A stretch of 64,000 nucleotides of DNA from Zymobacter sp047495495 (GCF_047495495.1 NZ_CP179930.1:1426001-1490000); one strand, 5' to 3'. Counted from the first letter of the stretch, positions 1-8,582 are shown. The notes: generated by a model not told the origin, from the letters alone. Numbers and translations: made by a program.

Positions 1-399
1 GTTCAGAACTTTCTAAAATGCAAAGTCCCAGAACTTTGGGCATATCGCCACTACCTTTCAGAGGAATCACCTTTTGCCACTCATCATGGTGTAAAAGGTG
101 CACAGTTCGAGCGCGTATTAGTTGTTATTGATGATGAAGAGGCTCGCTTCAACCAATATTCTTATGGGAAATATTTTCAGTACATTCCCCTATCCAACAA
201 CGATCTAGCCAATATTGAAGAAGGTAAAGAGTCAGTACTTGATCGTACTCGTCGCCTTTTTTATGTATGCTGCTCCCGTGCACTGAAAGGCTTGGCTGTT
301 GTCATCTTTGTTCCAGATGTCGCCGCCGCTCAAGCGGCTATCATTGCGCAAAATTTATTCCCTGCATCGGTAATTCTAGGGGCGCACGATCTAGGTTAG
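1..399 (+). CDS. UvrD/Rep-type superfamily 1 helicase, C-terminal fragment (5' end outside window)
   Basis: The first reading frame is open from base 1 to a TAG at 397-399 (132 residues visible). It contains THHGVKGAQFERVLVV, which matches SF1 helicase motif V, and DRTRRLFYVCCSRA, which matches motif VI with its arginine finger region. These are the hallmarks of the 2A domain of UvrD/Rep/PcrA helicases, which use ATP to translocate along single-stranded DNA. The motif V-to-VI spacing and the text between them look more like helicases found beside nuclease or ATPase partners in defence loci than housekeeping UvrD; this is an inference, because the partner would lie to the left of the window. 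Base composition is clearly more AT-rich than the next genes, which suggests transfer. Confidence 0.75.
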   Translation, partial: VQNFLKCKVPELWAYRHYLSEESPFATHHGVKGAQFERVLVVIDDEEARFNQYSYGKYFQYIPLSNNDLANIEEGKESVLDRTRRLFYVCCSRALKGLAVVIFVPDVAAAQAAIIAQNLFPASVILGAHDLG

Positions 400-506
400 C
401 GCGAATTATATATACGGCTAATATTATCAAAAGTAAAACTAATGGCGGCCCGAATGAAGCGATCGTGTCATGGTGTATCCCTGATGAGTATGTGCTTGAA
501 GTACTA

Positions 507-1673
507 TTATAACGGCTGGTCATAGATGAAATGCGGCAGAAAGCGGCTAGAATCCCGTGTAATCAAGCTGTTATCTTCGCGAATACTGATCCCCGCGGCA
601 CGATCCCCCACGACCCATGATCCGATCAAGGTGTAGCTGTCACCAAAGCGTGGCAGCGGGGCCAGTTCTTGCAGAATCCACGGGGAATCGGTGTAAGGCC
701 CTTCTGCGGCAACGCACACACCATCGCTTGTTTGAAGCGTGACATTCGCTCCCTCGCGGGAGAGATAAGGCTTGCGTACCCACCCTGCCGGAACCGGTGA
801 CTCCGGCGAGCCATCGGTATATGACGGCAGCAGGTTGGGATGGTTGGGAGCCATTTCCCAGAGAATCGGCAGGATTCCTTTGTTAGAAAGGATCGCTTTC
901 CAAGCCGGCTCGAAGAACTGGGTACTGGAAGCAGGCACCGCCTTGCCAAACGGTTCGGCGAAGATGAACTCCCACGGGTGAAGCTTGAACAACCGTTTGA
1001 TGGGGTGTTCATCAAGATCGACGAAGACGCCTTCTGCCGTCAGCCCGATATCTTCCACATCAATATGGCGGGTCTGGATACCCGCCTGCTCTGCCATTCG
1101 ACGCAGGAATTCGGTAGTGCCACGATCTTCAGCTGATGTGCCGATAGCCGCAAAATAAAAAGGCAATTGCGTGTCGGGTAGCTCGGCGAAGCGTTCTGCC
1201 AAGTACTGGGCAACGAGGTTGAACTGGTCGGCATCGCTGGGCAGCACGCCCTGTGCAATGCGTTGCTCCAGCCAGACAAGCTGAAAGGCGGCGCTTTCCA
1301 GCAGGCTGGTCGGAGTGTCGTAGTTCAGTTCCAGTAGTTTGGGGGCCTGCGTGCCATCGAAGGAAAAGTCCATGCGGCCATACAGGTGAGGGTCACGCCG
1401 GGCCCATGAGGCTTTAATCATGCTGTGGAAGCGAGCAGGAATCTGAAGTTGTTCCAGCAGATGATCGCTATTCACGACCCGCTCGACCGCGGCAAGGCAT
1501 ACGTCATGGATGGACTGCGTTGCGGTGTCGAGCACGTCGATTTGGGCATTGCTGAAGCGGTAACAGGCCTGCTCATCCCAATAACGTTCACCGTCAATCG
1601 TATGAAAATCGAAGCCCATGGCATGGGCAGTCTGTTGCCAATCAGGTCTCTCTTCTAGCGTGATGCGCTGCAT
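507..1673 (-). CDS. yjfC: Glutathionylspermidine synthase-like ATP-grasp protein (YjfC/YgiC family)
   Basis: The 388-residue protein matches the C-terminal amidase/synthetase half of glutathionylspermidine synthase and the E. coli paralogues YgiC and YjfC (about 386 residues). Recognisable stretches are ERPDWQQTAHAMGFDFHT at the N-terminus, MDFSFDGTQAPKLLELNYDTPT (ATP-grasp substrate-binding region, about residues 104-125) and KPYLSREGANV near the end. The family is an ATP-grasp C-N ligase; the substrates of YgiC/YjfC are not established. The ATG at 1673 is chosen because AGGAG lies about 10 bases before it and the protein then aligns with the family start; a longer form begins at 1709. It is the last gene of the yjfJ-yjfK-yjfL-ygiB/yjfM-yjfC series. 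Confidence 0.88.
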   Translation of the reverse strand: MQRITLEERPDWQQTAHAMGFDFHTIDGERYWDEQACYRFSNAQIDVLDTATQSIHDVCLAAVERVVNSDHLLEQLQIPARFHSMIKASWARRDPHLYGRMDFSFDGTQAPKLLELNYDTPTSLLESAAFQLVWLEQRIAQGVLPSDADQFNLVAQYLAERFAELPDTQLPFYFAAIGTSAEDRGTTEFLRRMAEQAGIQTRHIDVEDIGLTAEGVFVDLDEHPIKRLFKLHPWEFIFAEPFGKAVPASSTQFFEPAWKAILSNKGILPILWEMAPNHPNLLPSYTDGSPESPVPAGWVRKPYLSREGANVTLQTSDGVCVAAEGPYTDSPWILQELAPLPRFGDSYTLIGSWVVGDRAAGISIREDNSLITRDSSRFLPHFIYDQPL

Positions 1674-1765
1674 AGTTTTCTTCTCCTGCCTGTTGCTGCG
1701 TGCAGGCATTCCCCCATGAGAGCGAGGGCGCGCCGAAAGACGTTGGCGTCCTCACAATGCTTTTC

Positions 1766-2656
1766 TTAGCTGCCGTGGCTGCTACTGTGGCCACTCCATC
1801 CCCCGCGTGCGGAAGATTGGCTGCCGAAGCCGCCCCGCGATGTGGAGGATGATGCAGCATGGCGACTCAGTCCCGAGCTTGAAGATGAAGAACGTAGGGA
1901 CTGACCCAGCGTGCTGGGGCGATGGTAGTAGTCGCTGCCATAGCGCTGCGACTGTCGAGACTGCGAATAGTGCTGCCCTCGTTCAACCTGCTCTCCCAGC
2001 GTTGATGAACGCATACCGCCGCCACTATAACGGGAAGCGGAATAGCTGCTACCACTGTAACTGCTACTGGTCGATGTATTCGGCTGCGGCTGCACGGCAG
2101 GATCGCGGACCAGATATGTTGGTTGAGCAGGCCCATACAGTAGCGTACCTTGCATGCCGCTCTTCAGCAGATAGCCCAGCAGGATACCTTCCAGCAGTTG
2201 GCTATCGTTGGCGTGTCCTGATGCAGCGGCTTCCTGTTTAGCCTGCTTGACCTGTGCTTCGCTCAGCTCGCCTTCCACATTCAGGGCGAAACCGTTCATT
2301 CGGGGACGCCAGAGAGTCTGTTCCTCTGACGCTGGCGTGGTCGCTGCTACCGTCTTCGCCTCGCAGTAATCGGGAACGAAATCGTCCTCGCACGCCTGCT
2401 TGGAGTCATATTCAGGGGTAGTGCGCTCATAGTCGTTGCGTGCACTGATGAACGCGCTGGCACAGATATTCGTTGAAAATCCAGCCTGAGCGCACTCCGC
2501 TACTGATGGAAAGTTCATCGTCTTGCTGAGCGTATAGGTATCCGGGGCCGAGCCACCGCAGCCTGCCAGCATTAATGGCAGTGTGCCGGCCAGAACCAGC
2601 CCCACCTGACTTCTTCTTCTCATTGCATTCAATCCCTGTGGTCGGCGTCTGTTCAT
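1766..2656 (-). CDS. YgiB/YjfM-like lipoprotein (DUF1190) with long Ser/Gly/Arg-rich tail
   Basis: The 296-residue precursor has a signal peptide ending in LPLMLAGC, a good lipobox, so a lipid-anchored envelope protein is expected. The N-terminal half shows the paired-Cys pattern of the DUF1190 family (FPSVAECAQAG, NICASAF, KQACEDDFVPDYCEA), shared with E. coli YgiB and YjfM. The C-terminal third is low complexity: Ser, Gly, Arg, Tyr and His dominate, with RGGFGSQSSARGG near the end, as in YgiB. A start at 2623 is also possible; the 2656 start has GGAGG 11 bases upstream. It lies 92 bases before yjfC, the same pairing as ygiB-ygiC in E. coli. Function is unknown. Confidence 0.82.
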   Translation of the reverse strand: MNRRRPQGLNAMRRRSQVGLVLAGTLPLMLAGCGGSAPDTYTLSKTMNFPSVAECAQAGFSTNICASAFISARNDYERTTPEYDSKQACEDDFVPDYCEAKTVAATTPASEEQTLWRPRMNGFALNVEGELSEAQVKQAKQEAAASGHANDSQLLEGILLGYLLKSGMQGTLLYGPAQPTYLVRDPAVQPQPNTSTSSSYSGSSYSASRYSGGGMRSSTLGEQVERGQHYSQSRQSQRYGSDYYHRPSTLGQSLRSSSSSSGLSRHAASSSTSRGGFGSQSSARGGWSGHSSSHGS

Positions 2657-2686
2657 CGGCTGAAAAGCCTCCGACCAATATCATGT

Positions 2687-3100
2687 TCAATACGCTGGCG
2701 TCATGCAGGCCGCGTTCAGCATGCCAACGCTCACGGAAACGGCGGCCATATAGATACCGGCGGCCACTTCATCACGTTCAATGCGCGCCGACAGTGTCTT
2801 CATCGTGAGAGACGTTACGATGAAGGACAGTAGCTGAACCACCAAGGCCACGGTTGCCCAGATAGCAAAATCCATGAGCGAGGTGGCATGGGCGATGACG
2901 TTGCTGACTGGCAACGCGAAACCGATCAGCGTACCACCCAGTGCAATGGCTGCGGCCAGATTGCCCTGACGGATAAGCTTGAATTCGTGATGCGGGGTGA
3001 TGAGGGTATAGATGATCTGGAAAACGATGAAGAACGCAATGGCGCTCCCCATGTACGCCATGAAAGAAGGAAGGCCGACCAGTGATCCACTGAACGTCAT
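2687..3100 (-). CDS. yjfL: DUF350 family inner-membrane protein (YjfL-like)
   Basis: A 137-residue, very hydrophobic protein with four likely membrane helices (about residues 15-35, 48-70, 77-98 and 112-132). The charged loop QGNLAAAIALGGTLIGFALP is typical of DUF350 proteins such as E. coli YjfL. The family's biochemical role is unknown. It sits 94 bases after the end of yjfK and just upstream of the DUF1190 lipoprotein, in the same order as the E. coli yjfJKLMC genes. This supports a joint envelope role with the PspA-like protein at the head of the series. An AGGGGAA sequence precedes the ATG. Confidence 0.8.
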   Translation of the reverse strand: MTFSGSLVGLPSFMAYMGSAIAFFIVFQIIYTLITPHHEFKLIRQGNLAAAIALGGTLIGFALPVSNVIAHATSLMDFAIWATVALVVQLLSFIVTSLTMKTLSARIERDEVAAGIYMAAVSVSVGMLNAACMTPAY

Positions 3101-3194
3101 GTTGGTGTTCCCCTATTAAGTGTCTGGATGGCAGTGCTATGCCAACAAGGATGGCGATTGCCGCGTGCTGCACGACAAGAGCTTTATCCCCGAA

Positions 3195-3854
3195 TCAGAT
3201 GACCTGAATGTCGCTGGGCATCAGCGTGACGCCGCGAGAGGTCGTGATACTGATATTACCTTCAGCGTCCTCTTCCACCGAAAACAGTAGGAATTCGCGG
3301 CGATCCGTAAGGTCGATATCGCGCGCATACAGCATGCTAAGGTGATTGATTTTATAGTGTTCTTCCGGGCTACGCACCTGCTCAACCAACGGCACGAGCT
3401 CTGTCTGCCCTTCTTCTGAGCCCCACTGACGATAGAACGTGCAGCCGTCATATTCGTATTCAGGAAGCCCGATATCGCTCTGTGGCCCCGCCAAGCGTTT
3501 GAGTTCGGTTTCACTGGTAACGGATAGGCTTTCTTCGTACACAAACAGGATCAGATCTTCACCCTGCGCATCACGTTGACCATGCGTGAGCACCTGCAGC
3601 CAGTAATCCTCGTCATCAAAATAGAAGCGATGAAGATAGGTGGACTGCCCGAGGTCGATGATGCCTGCGCTCCACACAGACTCTTGCGTAAACGGTTCGA
3701 TCGGCGAGTGGTCGCGCATCAACAGTGGCAGCACGCTGTCGATAACGACAGTCGCTCCGGATTTCAGTTGAAACGGTGTAACGGCATCGGACGCTTCATC
3801 CGTGCGCTGACGACTTTCCCACAGGTTCTTGATAGTACCAAACAAACGAGACAT
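3195..3854 (-). CDS. yjfK: YjfK-like protein (DUF2491)
   Basis: A 219-residue acidic protein without signal peptide or membrane helices, so probably cytoplasmic. The central part (LHRFYFDDEDYWLQVLTHG, about residues 94-112) and the following DLILFVYEESLSV are characteristic of DUF2491, the family of E. coli YjfK. No catalytic motif is visible and the function is not known. It follows yjfJ after 114 bases and precedes yjfL, preserving the E. coli yjfJ-K-L order. A GAGG stands seven bases before the ATG. Identification rests on family resemblance and on synteny together. Confidence 0.78.
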   Translation of the reverse strand: MSRLFGTIKNLWESRQRTDEASDAVTPFQLKSGATVVIDSVLPLLMRDHSPIEPFTQESVWSAGIIDLGQSTYLHRFYFDDEDYWLQVLTHGQRDAQGEDLILFVYEESLSVTSETELKRLAGPQSDIGLPEYEYDGCTFYRQWGSEEGQTELVPLVEQVRSPEEHYKINHLSMLYARDIDLTDRREFLLFSVEEDAEGNISITTSRGVTLMPSDIQVI

Positions 3855-3968
3855 GGGGCCTCACGACTCATCGGGTAGATGTACGATACCGCCGTGCCTG
3901 ATGAAAGCGCACGGCGGTCATGAAAAGCATTGATATCCGCCAGTCACTGCTGACGGATAAGGCACCGC

Positions 3969-4670
3969 TTACTCGCTGTCGGCGTTGCGCGACGCCTTGA
4001 GGCGTTCCAGCACTGCACTGGCGGAGTTCGCCTGCGGTGTGATGCCGGCATCGCGCAGTTTCTGCTCGAGATCGCTGCCCGTACGCTCAGAGTCTAGTGC
4101 TTCTTGCGCTTCGAACTGTGCCTGTTGCTGCTGCTGGCGTTCCTTGAGGCGTTCCAGTGTCGATGCCGCGTTACCGACATTGCCTTGGGCACCGGTAGCA
4201 GCGCTCTGGGCTTTGGACTGAGCCTTCTGCACGCTGTCGCGTGCCTTGACGATATCCGCTTGATGGCGCAGTTCGCGAATCTGTTGTTCCGCTTTGCTGA
4301 TGCTCTGGCGCATGTTGTCTACGCTAGAGGAAAATTCAGTCGCCAGCTGTTGTTCAGCATCGTGCTGAGTGGACAGATGGGCAATAGCTTCAGCGACCTC
4401 GGTTGCCAGATCTTCGCGACCCGCATCCAGGGCTTTCATCGCTTTACTTTCCAGATCCGCGATCTTAGCTGCCATTTCATCGCATTTCTGCGTTGCAACC
4501 TTGTGCTGGCCCATGATGCGAACCAGTTCCTGACGTGCCTGAGCCAGTGCGCTTTCAGCGTCACGGATTTCCTGATCCAGAATACGGAGGGCCTGTGTAT
4601 CGACGATAGCTTCCCCTACTTCCGTTGCGCCGCCGCGAATGGCCGTCAGCAATTTCTTCCAGATACTCAT
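3969..4670 (-). CDS. yjfJ: PspA/IM30 family protein (YjfJ-like)
   Basis: A 233-residue protein that is almost entirely predicted coiled coil. It opens with MSIWKKLLTAIRG, matching the amphipathic membrane-binding helix of PspA, and continues with QALRILDQEIRDAESALAQAR, the signature region of PspA/IM30/Vipp1. PspA proteins are bacterial ESCRT-III relatives that assemble on stressed inner membranes. YjfJ is the paralogue found with yjfKLMC rather than with pspBC, and no pspB, pspC or pspF is present here. It heads the minus-strand series. No clear sigma-54 promoter (GG-N10-GC) was found upstream by eye, unlike classic psp operons. Confidence 0.87.
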   Translation of the reverse strand: MSIWKKLLTAIRGGATEVGEAIVDTQALRILDQEIRDAESALAQARQELVRIMGQHKVATQKCDEMAAKIADLESKAMKALDAGREDLATEVAEAIAHLSTQHDAEQQLATEFSSSVDNMRQSISKAEQQIRELRHQADIVKARDSVQKAQSKAQSAATGAQGNVGNAASTLERLKERQQQQQAQFEAQEALDSERTGSDLEQKLRDAGITPQANSASAVLERLKASRNADSE

Positions 4671-4856
4671 ATGTCATTCATCCTGTCGTTATAGATGGCC
4701 CATGATCGGAACCGATCCCTGCCAAAGGCATATAGTGTCGCTTTTTTAAGGACATAGGAGCAACTTTCTTTGTCCATAGTCCTCATCATGACATCACGTT
4801 GACCCTAATGATCGCAAGATGATGTCTTCTTACTGTGCTCGTTGGTACGTTTTTCG

Positions 4857-6200
4857 CTAGCCCAATGCAGAGATGGCGAGACGCAGCAAGGCCAGCCCTG
4901 TTGCTACCAGACCACCAACCACTGCGCCGTTGACACGAATCCACTGCATTTCTTGCCCAACCTTGTCCTCGATCTGCTTGACCATCTGATCGGTCGACAT
5001 GCGTGCCGGTGATAGGGATTCTCGAACGATGTTGCCGACCACGTGAGGATAGCGTTCTAGCAAGCCGACGCACTGAATTCGCAGATACTCATCCCAGAAC
5101 TGACGGCGTGCCGGTTCGACCAGCAAGAGTCGGACCTGATGCGATACAAAGGCATGGATCGTTTTCTGCAGGTGCATGTCGTTCGTCAGCAGCGATGACA
5201 GCTCGTTTTGAATGCGATGGGCCATCTGTTCGGCAGTATCGGCATGAGTCAGTACCGGCAGTACCCGCTGCCAGATCGTTTCAACCAGTTGGGCCGACTG
5301 CCCATTATGATCAGCTTTACGAACGGCAAGGAACAGCTGACGGCGAACGATACGACGTGTGGGGTGATGAGGATCTTCAGCCATATCCAGCAATTGCTGC
5401 TGCAACCCTGTTAACGCCTTTTCCAGCAGATAGCGCAGCTTATCGGCATCGTCGTCTCCTTTGAGGAAACGTTTGCCGATCCACAGCCGCGTGCGTGCCC
5501 AGGTGCTGCTTGTTGCCGAGAGTTGGAGCTGGTTCGCCAGTGAAGTGCTGACGCTGGCCATGATGCGCGGGTGTCTCTGAAGCATCTCGATCAGGCAAGC
5601 CATCCGTTGATACAACTGATCTTCCATGCCTGGATGGCGCAGCATGCGCAGCAGCCAAGGCGTCAATTTTTTCGGCAGCGGGCAGCGATGCAACGTGCGT
5701 TGCCAGAAACGGCACAGCATCAAGGTTACGCTAGAGTGCGTGACATGGTGAGCGAGAAAGGACAGTCCTCGTTGAGAGAGGTTTTCCAGACGCGTCATCC
5801 CACCTTGCTTGGCAAACAGGTAGCCCGCCAGCAGATCGCAGAACGATACACGGTCAAGCCAAGTACGGATGGCCGCCGGTGACAGCCAGCGGTTCTGTAC
5901 CATATCGGCGATGCCTTCCGTCATCGACGCGCGTTTGCGTGCCAGTAGATGGGTATGGCGAGCCAGAAGAGGAATCGGGATGTAATGGAAGATCGCGGTG
6001 ACCGCGAACCAATCGGCCAGACTGCCCACCAGCGCACCTTCAAAAAAGGCACGGATTAGCGTCAATAGACCATCGGGAAGTAAGCGAAAGTGCGAGGCGA
6101 CCTCGGCCAGCACAAAGCCAACAAGGGAACAGCAAAGCGCAACGCCTCCACGGTGACGTGCAAGCCATGAACCGGTGGGCTTTGGGTTCGAATGCGGCAT
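4857..6200 (-). CDS. DUF445 family membrane protein (YjiN-like)
   Basis: A 447-residue protein with one or two N-terminal membrane segments (GGVALCCSLVGFVLAEVASHF, then LIRAFFEGALVGSLADWFAVTAIF) and a C-terminal one (NGAVVGGLVATGLALLRLAIS). GALVGSLADWFAVTAIFH together with the run of basic helices and IPIPLLARHTHLLARKR is diagnostic of DUF445, as in E. coli YjiN. The function is unknown. ATG 6200 is preferred over 6236 because AGGAG stands ten bases upstream. It is separated from yjfJ by about 190 bases and may be transcribed independently; mntH upstream ends in its own probable terminator. Confidence 0.8.
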   Translation of the reverse strand: MPHSNPKPTGSWLARHRGGVALCCSLVGFVLAEVASHFRLLPDGLLTLIRAFFEGALVGSLADWFAVTAIFHYIPIPLLARHTHLLARKRASMTEGIADMVQNRWLSPAAIRTWLDRVSFCDLLAGYLFAKQGGMTRLENLSQRGLSFLAHHVTHSSVTLMLCRFWQRTLHRCPLPKKLTPWLLRMLRHPGMEDQLYQRMACLIEMLQRHPRIMASVSTSLANQLQLSATSSTWARTRLWIGKRFLKGDDDADKLRYLLEKALTGLQQQLLDMAEDPHHPTRRIVRRQLFLAVRKADHNGQSAQLVETIWQRVLPVLTHADTAEQMAHRIQNELSSLLTNDMHLQKTIHAFVSHQVRLLLVEPARRQFWDEYLRIQCVGLLERYPHVVGNIVRESLSPARMSTDQMVKQIEDKVGQEMQWIRVNGAVVGGLVATGLALLRLAISALG

Positions 6201-6230
6201 GTAAGGATCTCTCCTGAACAGAAACATGTA

Positions 6231-6296
6231 ATACAAACAAAGGGAAAGGCGAGGCAGTACACACCGTTATCGGCATGAACCCTGTGACCTTTCCCT
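6231..6296 (-). terminator. Possible terminator after mntH
   Basis: A perfect 9-bp inverted repeat (AGGGAAAGG at 6241-6249 and CCTTTCCCT at 6288-6296) encloses a 38-base loop, with a T-rich stretch on the minus-strand 3' side (TTTGTTTGTATT). The large loop makes it weaker than a standard intrinsic terminator. It lies between mntH and the DUF445 gene. Confidence 0.4.
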
Positions 6297-6330
6297 TTCC
6301 ATTGCATAATACTATGTTTCTGCCGCTAGC

Positions 6331-7650
6331 CTATCCTAGCATTGCGTTCACGGCATCCTTCAGCAGCAGAACGTTGAGTACGATAATGACAAGGGCGATA
6401 AGCCATGCCACGGTGCGCATTCGCCAGCCAATGACAAACGGCCCCATTTCCTTGCGGTTCGATACAAACCATAGCAGAGGAATCACCGCAAAGGGTAACT
6501 GCAGCGATAGGATAACCTGGCTGAAGATCAGCAAGCGCCCTGCTCCTTGCTCACCGTACAGTGCGATCACGATCAACACGGGAATGATAGCTAGGGCCCG
6601 CGTCAGCAGTCGACGCAGTACCGGAGACATCCGCAGATTGAGAAAACCTTCCATCACGACCTGGCCTGCCAGTGTCGCCGTGATGGTCGAGTTCAGCCCC
6701 GATGCCAGCAAGGCGATACCGAACAGCGTGGCGGCACCGGTAGCGCCAACCAGCGGTGAAATCAGTTCGTAGGCCTGCTCGATTTCCGTTACCACGTTGC
6801 CTGAGCGAAAGAAGACAGCTGCCGCCAGAATCAGTATGCCCGCATTGACGAACAACGCCATGATCAGCGACAGCGTACTGTCGAGCGATGCCCAACGGAT
6901 GGCTTCGCGGCGCCCTTCTTCAGTACGTTCGAAGGCGCGCGTCTTAACCAGTGCCGAGTGCAAATACAGGTTATGTGGCATGACTGTCGCGCCGATGATT
7001 CCGATCGCGATATAGAGCATGTCGGATTGAGTGATGATGCGCTGGTCCGGCATCAAGAACCCGTGAGCGATCGCGGCAAATGACGGCTGGGCTAACACCA
7101 GTTCGATGGCAAAGCTGGTGAAGATGACGATCAGCATTGCCCCGACGAAGGCCTCCAGCCAGCGGAAGCCAAGACGGATCAGCATCAGCAGCAACAGCGT
7201 GTCGAGAATGGTTAGGATTGCCCCCATCCAAATCGGTAAACCAAACAGCAGCTTGATGGCGACCGCGGTTCCGATCACTTCTGCAAGATCGCACGCAATA
7301 ATCGCCAGCTCGCAGAGAAGCCAGAGCGCGATATTGATCGGTCGGCTGCAATGGCGTCGGCAGGACTGAGCCAAGTCACGGTCTGTGGCAATACCCAATC
7401 GAGCGCACAGTGACTGCAGTACGATCGCCATCAGGCTGGATAGCAGCACGATAGACAGCAAGGTGTACCCAAAGCGCGAACCACCTTCCAGTGATGTCGC
7501 CCAGTTACCCGGGTCCATATACCCTACCGATACCATCAGTCCAGGACCGATGAAAGCGAGAAAGCGTCGTGCCTTGCCCGCCCCTTGTGGTAGCGAAATC
7601 TGAGAGGCAGCCAGCTCATCGTAGTGTTTAGTGCGAGAGGATTGACTCAC
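6331..7650 (-). CDS. mntH: Nramp-family divalent metal (Mn2+)/H+ symporter
   Basis: A 439-residue inner-membrane protein with about eleven hydrophobic helices. Helix 1 carries GYMDPGNWATSL, containing the DPGN metal-binding motif, and helix 6 has ATVMPHNLYLHS, containing the MPH motif; both are hallmarks of Nramp transporters such as E. coli MntH. It imports Mn2+ (and other divalent ions) with protons. Monocistronic by position. Upstream lie a promoter-like sequence and two inverted repeats that may bind a metal-responsive repressor. A close homologue of a canonical MntR box was not recognised. Confidence 0.93.
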   Translation of the reverse strand: MSQSSRTKHYDELAASQISLPQGAGKARRFLAFIGPGLMVSVGYMDPGNWATSLEGGSRFGYTLLSIVLLSSLMAIVLQSLCARLGIATDRDLAQSCRRHCSRPINIALWLLCELAIIACDLAEVIGTAVAIKLLFGLPIWMGAILTILDTLLLLMLIRLGFRWLEAFVGAMLIVIFTSFAIELVLAQPSFAAIAHGFLMPDQRIITQSDMLYIAIGIIGATVMPHNLYLHSALVKTRAFERTEEGRREAIRWASLDSTLSLIMALFVNAGILILAAAVFFRSGNVVTEIEQAYELISPLVGATGAATLFGIALLASGLNSTITATLAGQVVMEGFLNLRMSPVLRRLLTRALAIIPVLIVIALYGEQGAGRLLIFSQVILSLQLPFAVIPLLWFVSNRKEMGPFVIGWRMRTVAWLIALVIIVLNVLLLKDAVNAMLG

Positions 7651-7684
7651 GATAGGCCTCTATCTAGTTGGTATTCAAAAGAAA

Positions 7685-7777
7685 TTTACCCGTAAAGTTA
7701 CCTAGATCCTATTTTGAAACGACAAGATCAAAGTTTTACCCCGGTTAAATTATAGATTGAGAGGACACGTTGCAAGA
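7685..7777 (-). promoter_or_regulatory. Candidate mntH promoter with two inverted repeats
   Basis: On the minus strand TTGCAA and TATAAT are 15 bases apart (complement of about 7749-7775). Just downstream is a near-palindrome, TTTTACCCCGGTTAAA (7734-7749), and farther downstream a second one, TTTACCCGTAAA (7685-7696), with perfect 5-bp arms. They share a TTTACCC core and straddle the expected transcription start, the usual place for repressor sites. Binding by MntR or Fur is an inference. Confidence 0.4.
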
Positions 7778-7905
7778 GAGAACAGCGAGAAAATATCTAT
7801 CCAATTGGTAGGGATAACTAATGAGACTATAGGCTAGTGTTGTTAGGTTGTTTGTTTTGAGCAAAGATAACGGTATATTTATATAAAGAATCACGTAATG
7901 CGTAC

Positions 7906-7943
7906 AAAGAAAAAGGCGGCCTCCTTAACAGAGGCTCGCCTTT
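7906..7943 (-). terminator. Intrinsic terminator of nfuA
   Basis: Read on the minus strand, GAAAGGCGAGCCTC pairs with GAGGCCGCCTTT (one small bulge) around a short loop, followed by TTTTTCTTT. It starts about 20 bases after the nfuA stop codon. Confidence 0.8.
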
Positions 7944-7961
7944 CGCGAACACCACCCATCG

Positions 7962-8582
7962 CTACGAATAGTAAGCGTTGCTGGTATCCGTATGGTCAGT
8001 AACGTCACGTACACCCTTGAGTTCAGGAATACGCTCAAGCAACGTACGCTCTACCCCGTCCTTGAGGGTCAGGTCGACAGCGGAGCACCCTTGGCACCCA
8101 CCACCGAACTGTAGAATAGCGATGTTGTCTTCAGTGACTTCGACCAGCTTGATTTCGCCGCCATGAGACGCAAGCCCGGGGTTGATCTCGGCATACAGCG
8201 TGTAGTTGATGCGATCCGCCAGTGGGCTGTCTGCGCTAACCTTCGGCATCTTAGCGTTGGGCGCCTTGATGGTGAGCTGCCCACCCATGCGGTCGGCGCT
8301 GAAATCGACTTCAGCCTCTTCTAGGAACGAAGCACTATTGGCCTCGATGTAGAGCGGGAACGGGCCAAGGTCGAACTTCAGATCCCCTGCTTCTTCTTCA
8401 TTCGGGCGGCAGTATGCCAGACAGGTCTCGGCGCGCGGGGTGCCCGGTTGGGTCACGAATACGCGAACGCCGATGCCCTCGACTTCCTGTCGCGCCAGCA
8501 GCTCGGCAAGATAGTCGCGAGCCGCATCGGAAATGGCTATCGGGTTGTGCGGCGCTGTCTGGACGGCCGTGGATGACGTCAT
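7962..8582 (-). CDS. nfuA: Fe-S cluster carrier protein NfuA
   Basis: The 206-residue protein has the two-domain structure of gammaproteobacterial NfuA. It has an N-terminal degenerate A-type scaffold domain (ISDAARDYLAELLARQ... about residues 17-110) and a C-terminal NifU-like domain (about 120-195). The latter holds LQFGGGCQGCSAVDLTLKDG, in which the CxxC pair binds a bridging 4Fe-4S cluster in the dimer. NfuA delivers clusters to proteins such as LipA and aconitase; LipA and BioB, both Fe-S radical-SAM enzymes, are also encoded in this window. Monocistronic, with its own terminator. Confidence 0.95.
   Translation of the reverse strand: MTSSTAVQTAPHNPIAISDAARDYLAELLARQEVEGIGVRVFVTQPGTPRAETCLAYCRPNEEEAGDLKFDLGPFPLYIEANSASFLEEAEVDFSADRMGGQLTIKAPNAKMPKVSADSPLADRINYTLYAEINPGLASHGGEIKLVEVTEDNIAILQFGGGCQGCSAVDLTLKDGVERTLLERIPELKGVRDVTDHTDTSNAYYS

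Noticed and set aside
4671..4856. Sigma-54 (psp-like) promoter before yjfJ
   Set aside because: No GG-N10-GC pattern with the right bases was found.
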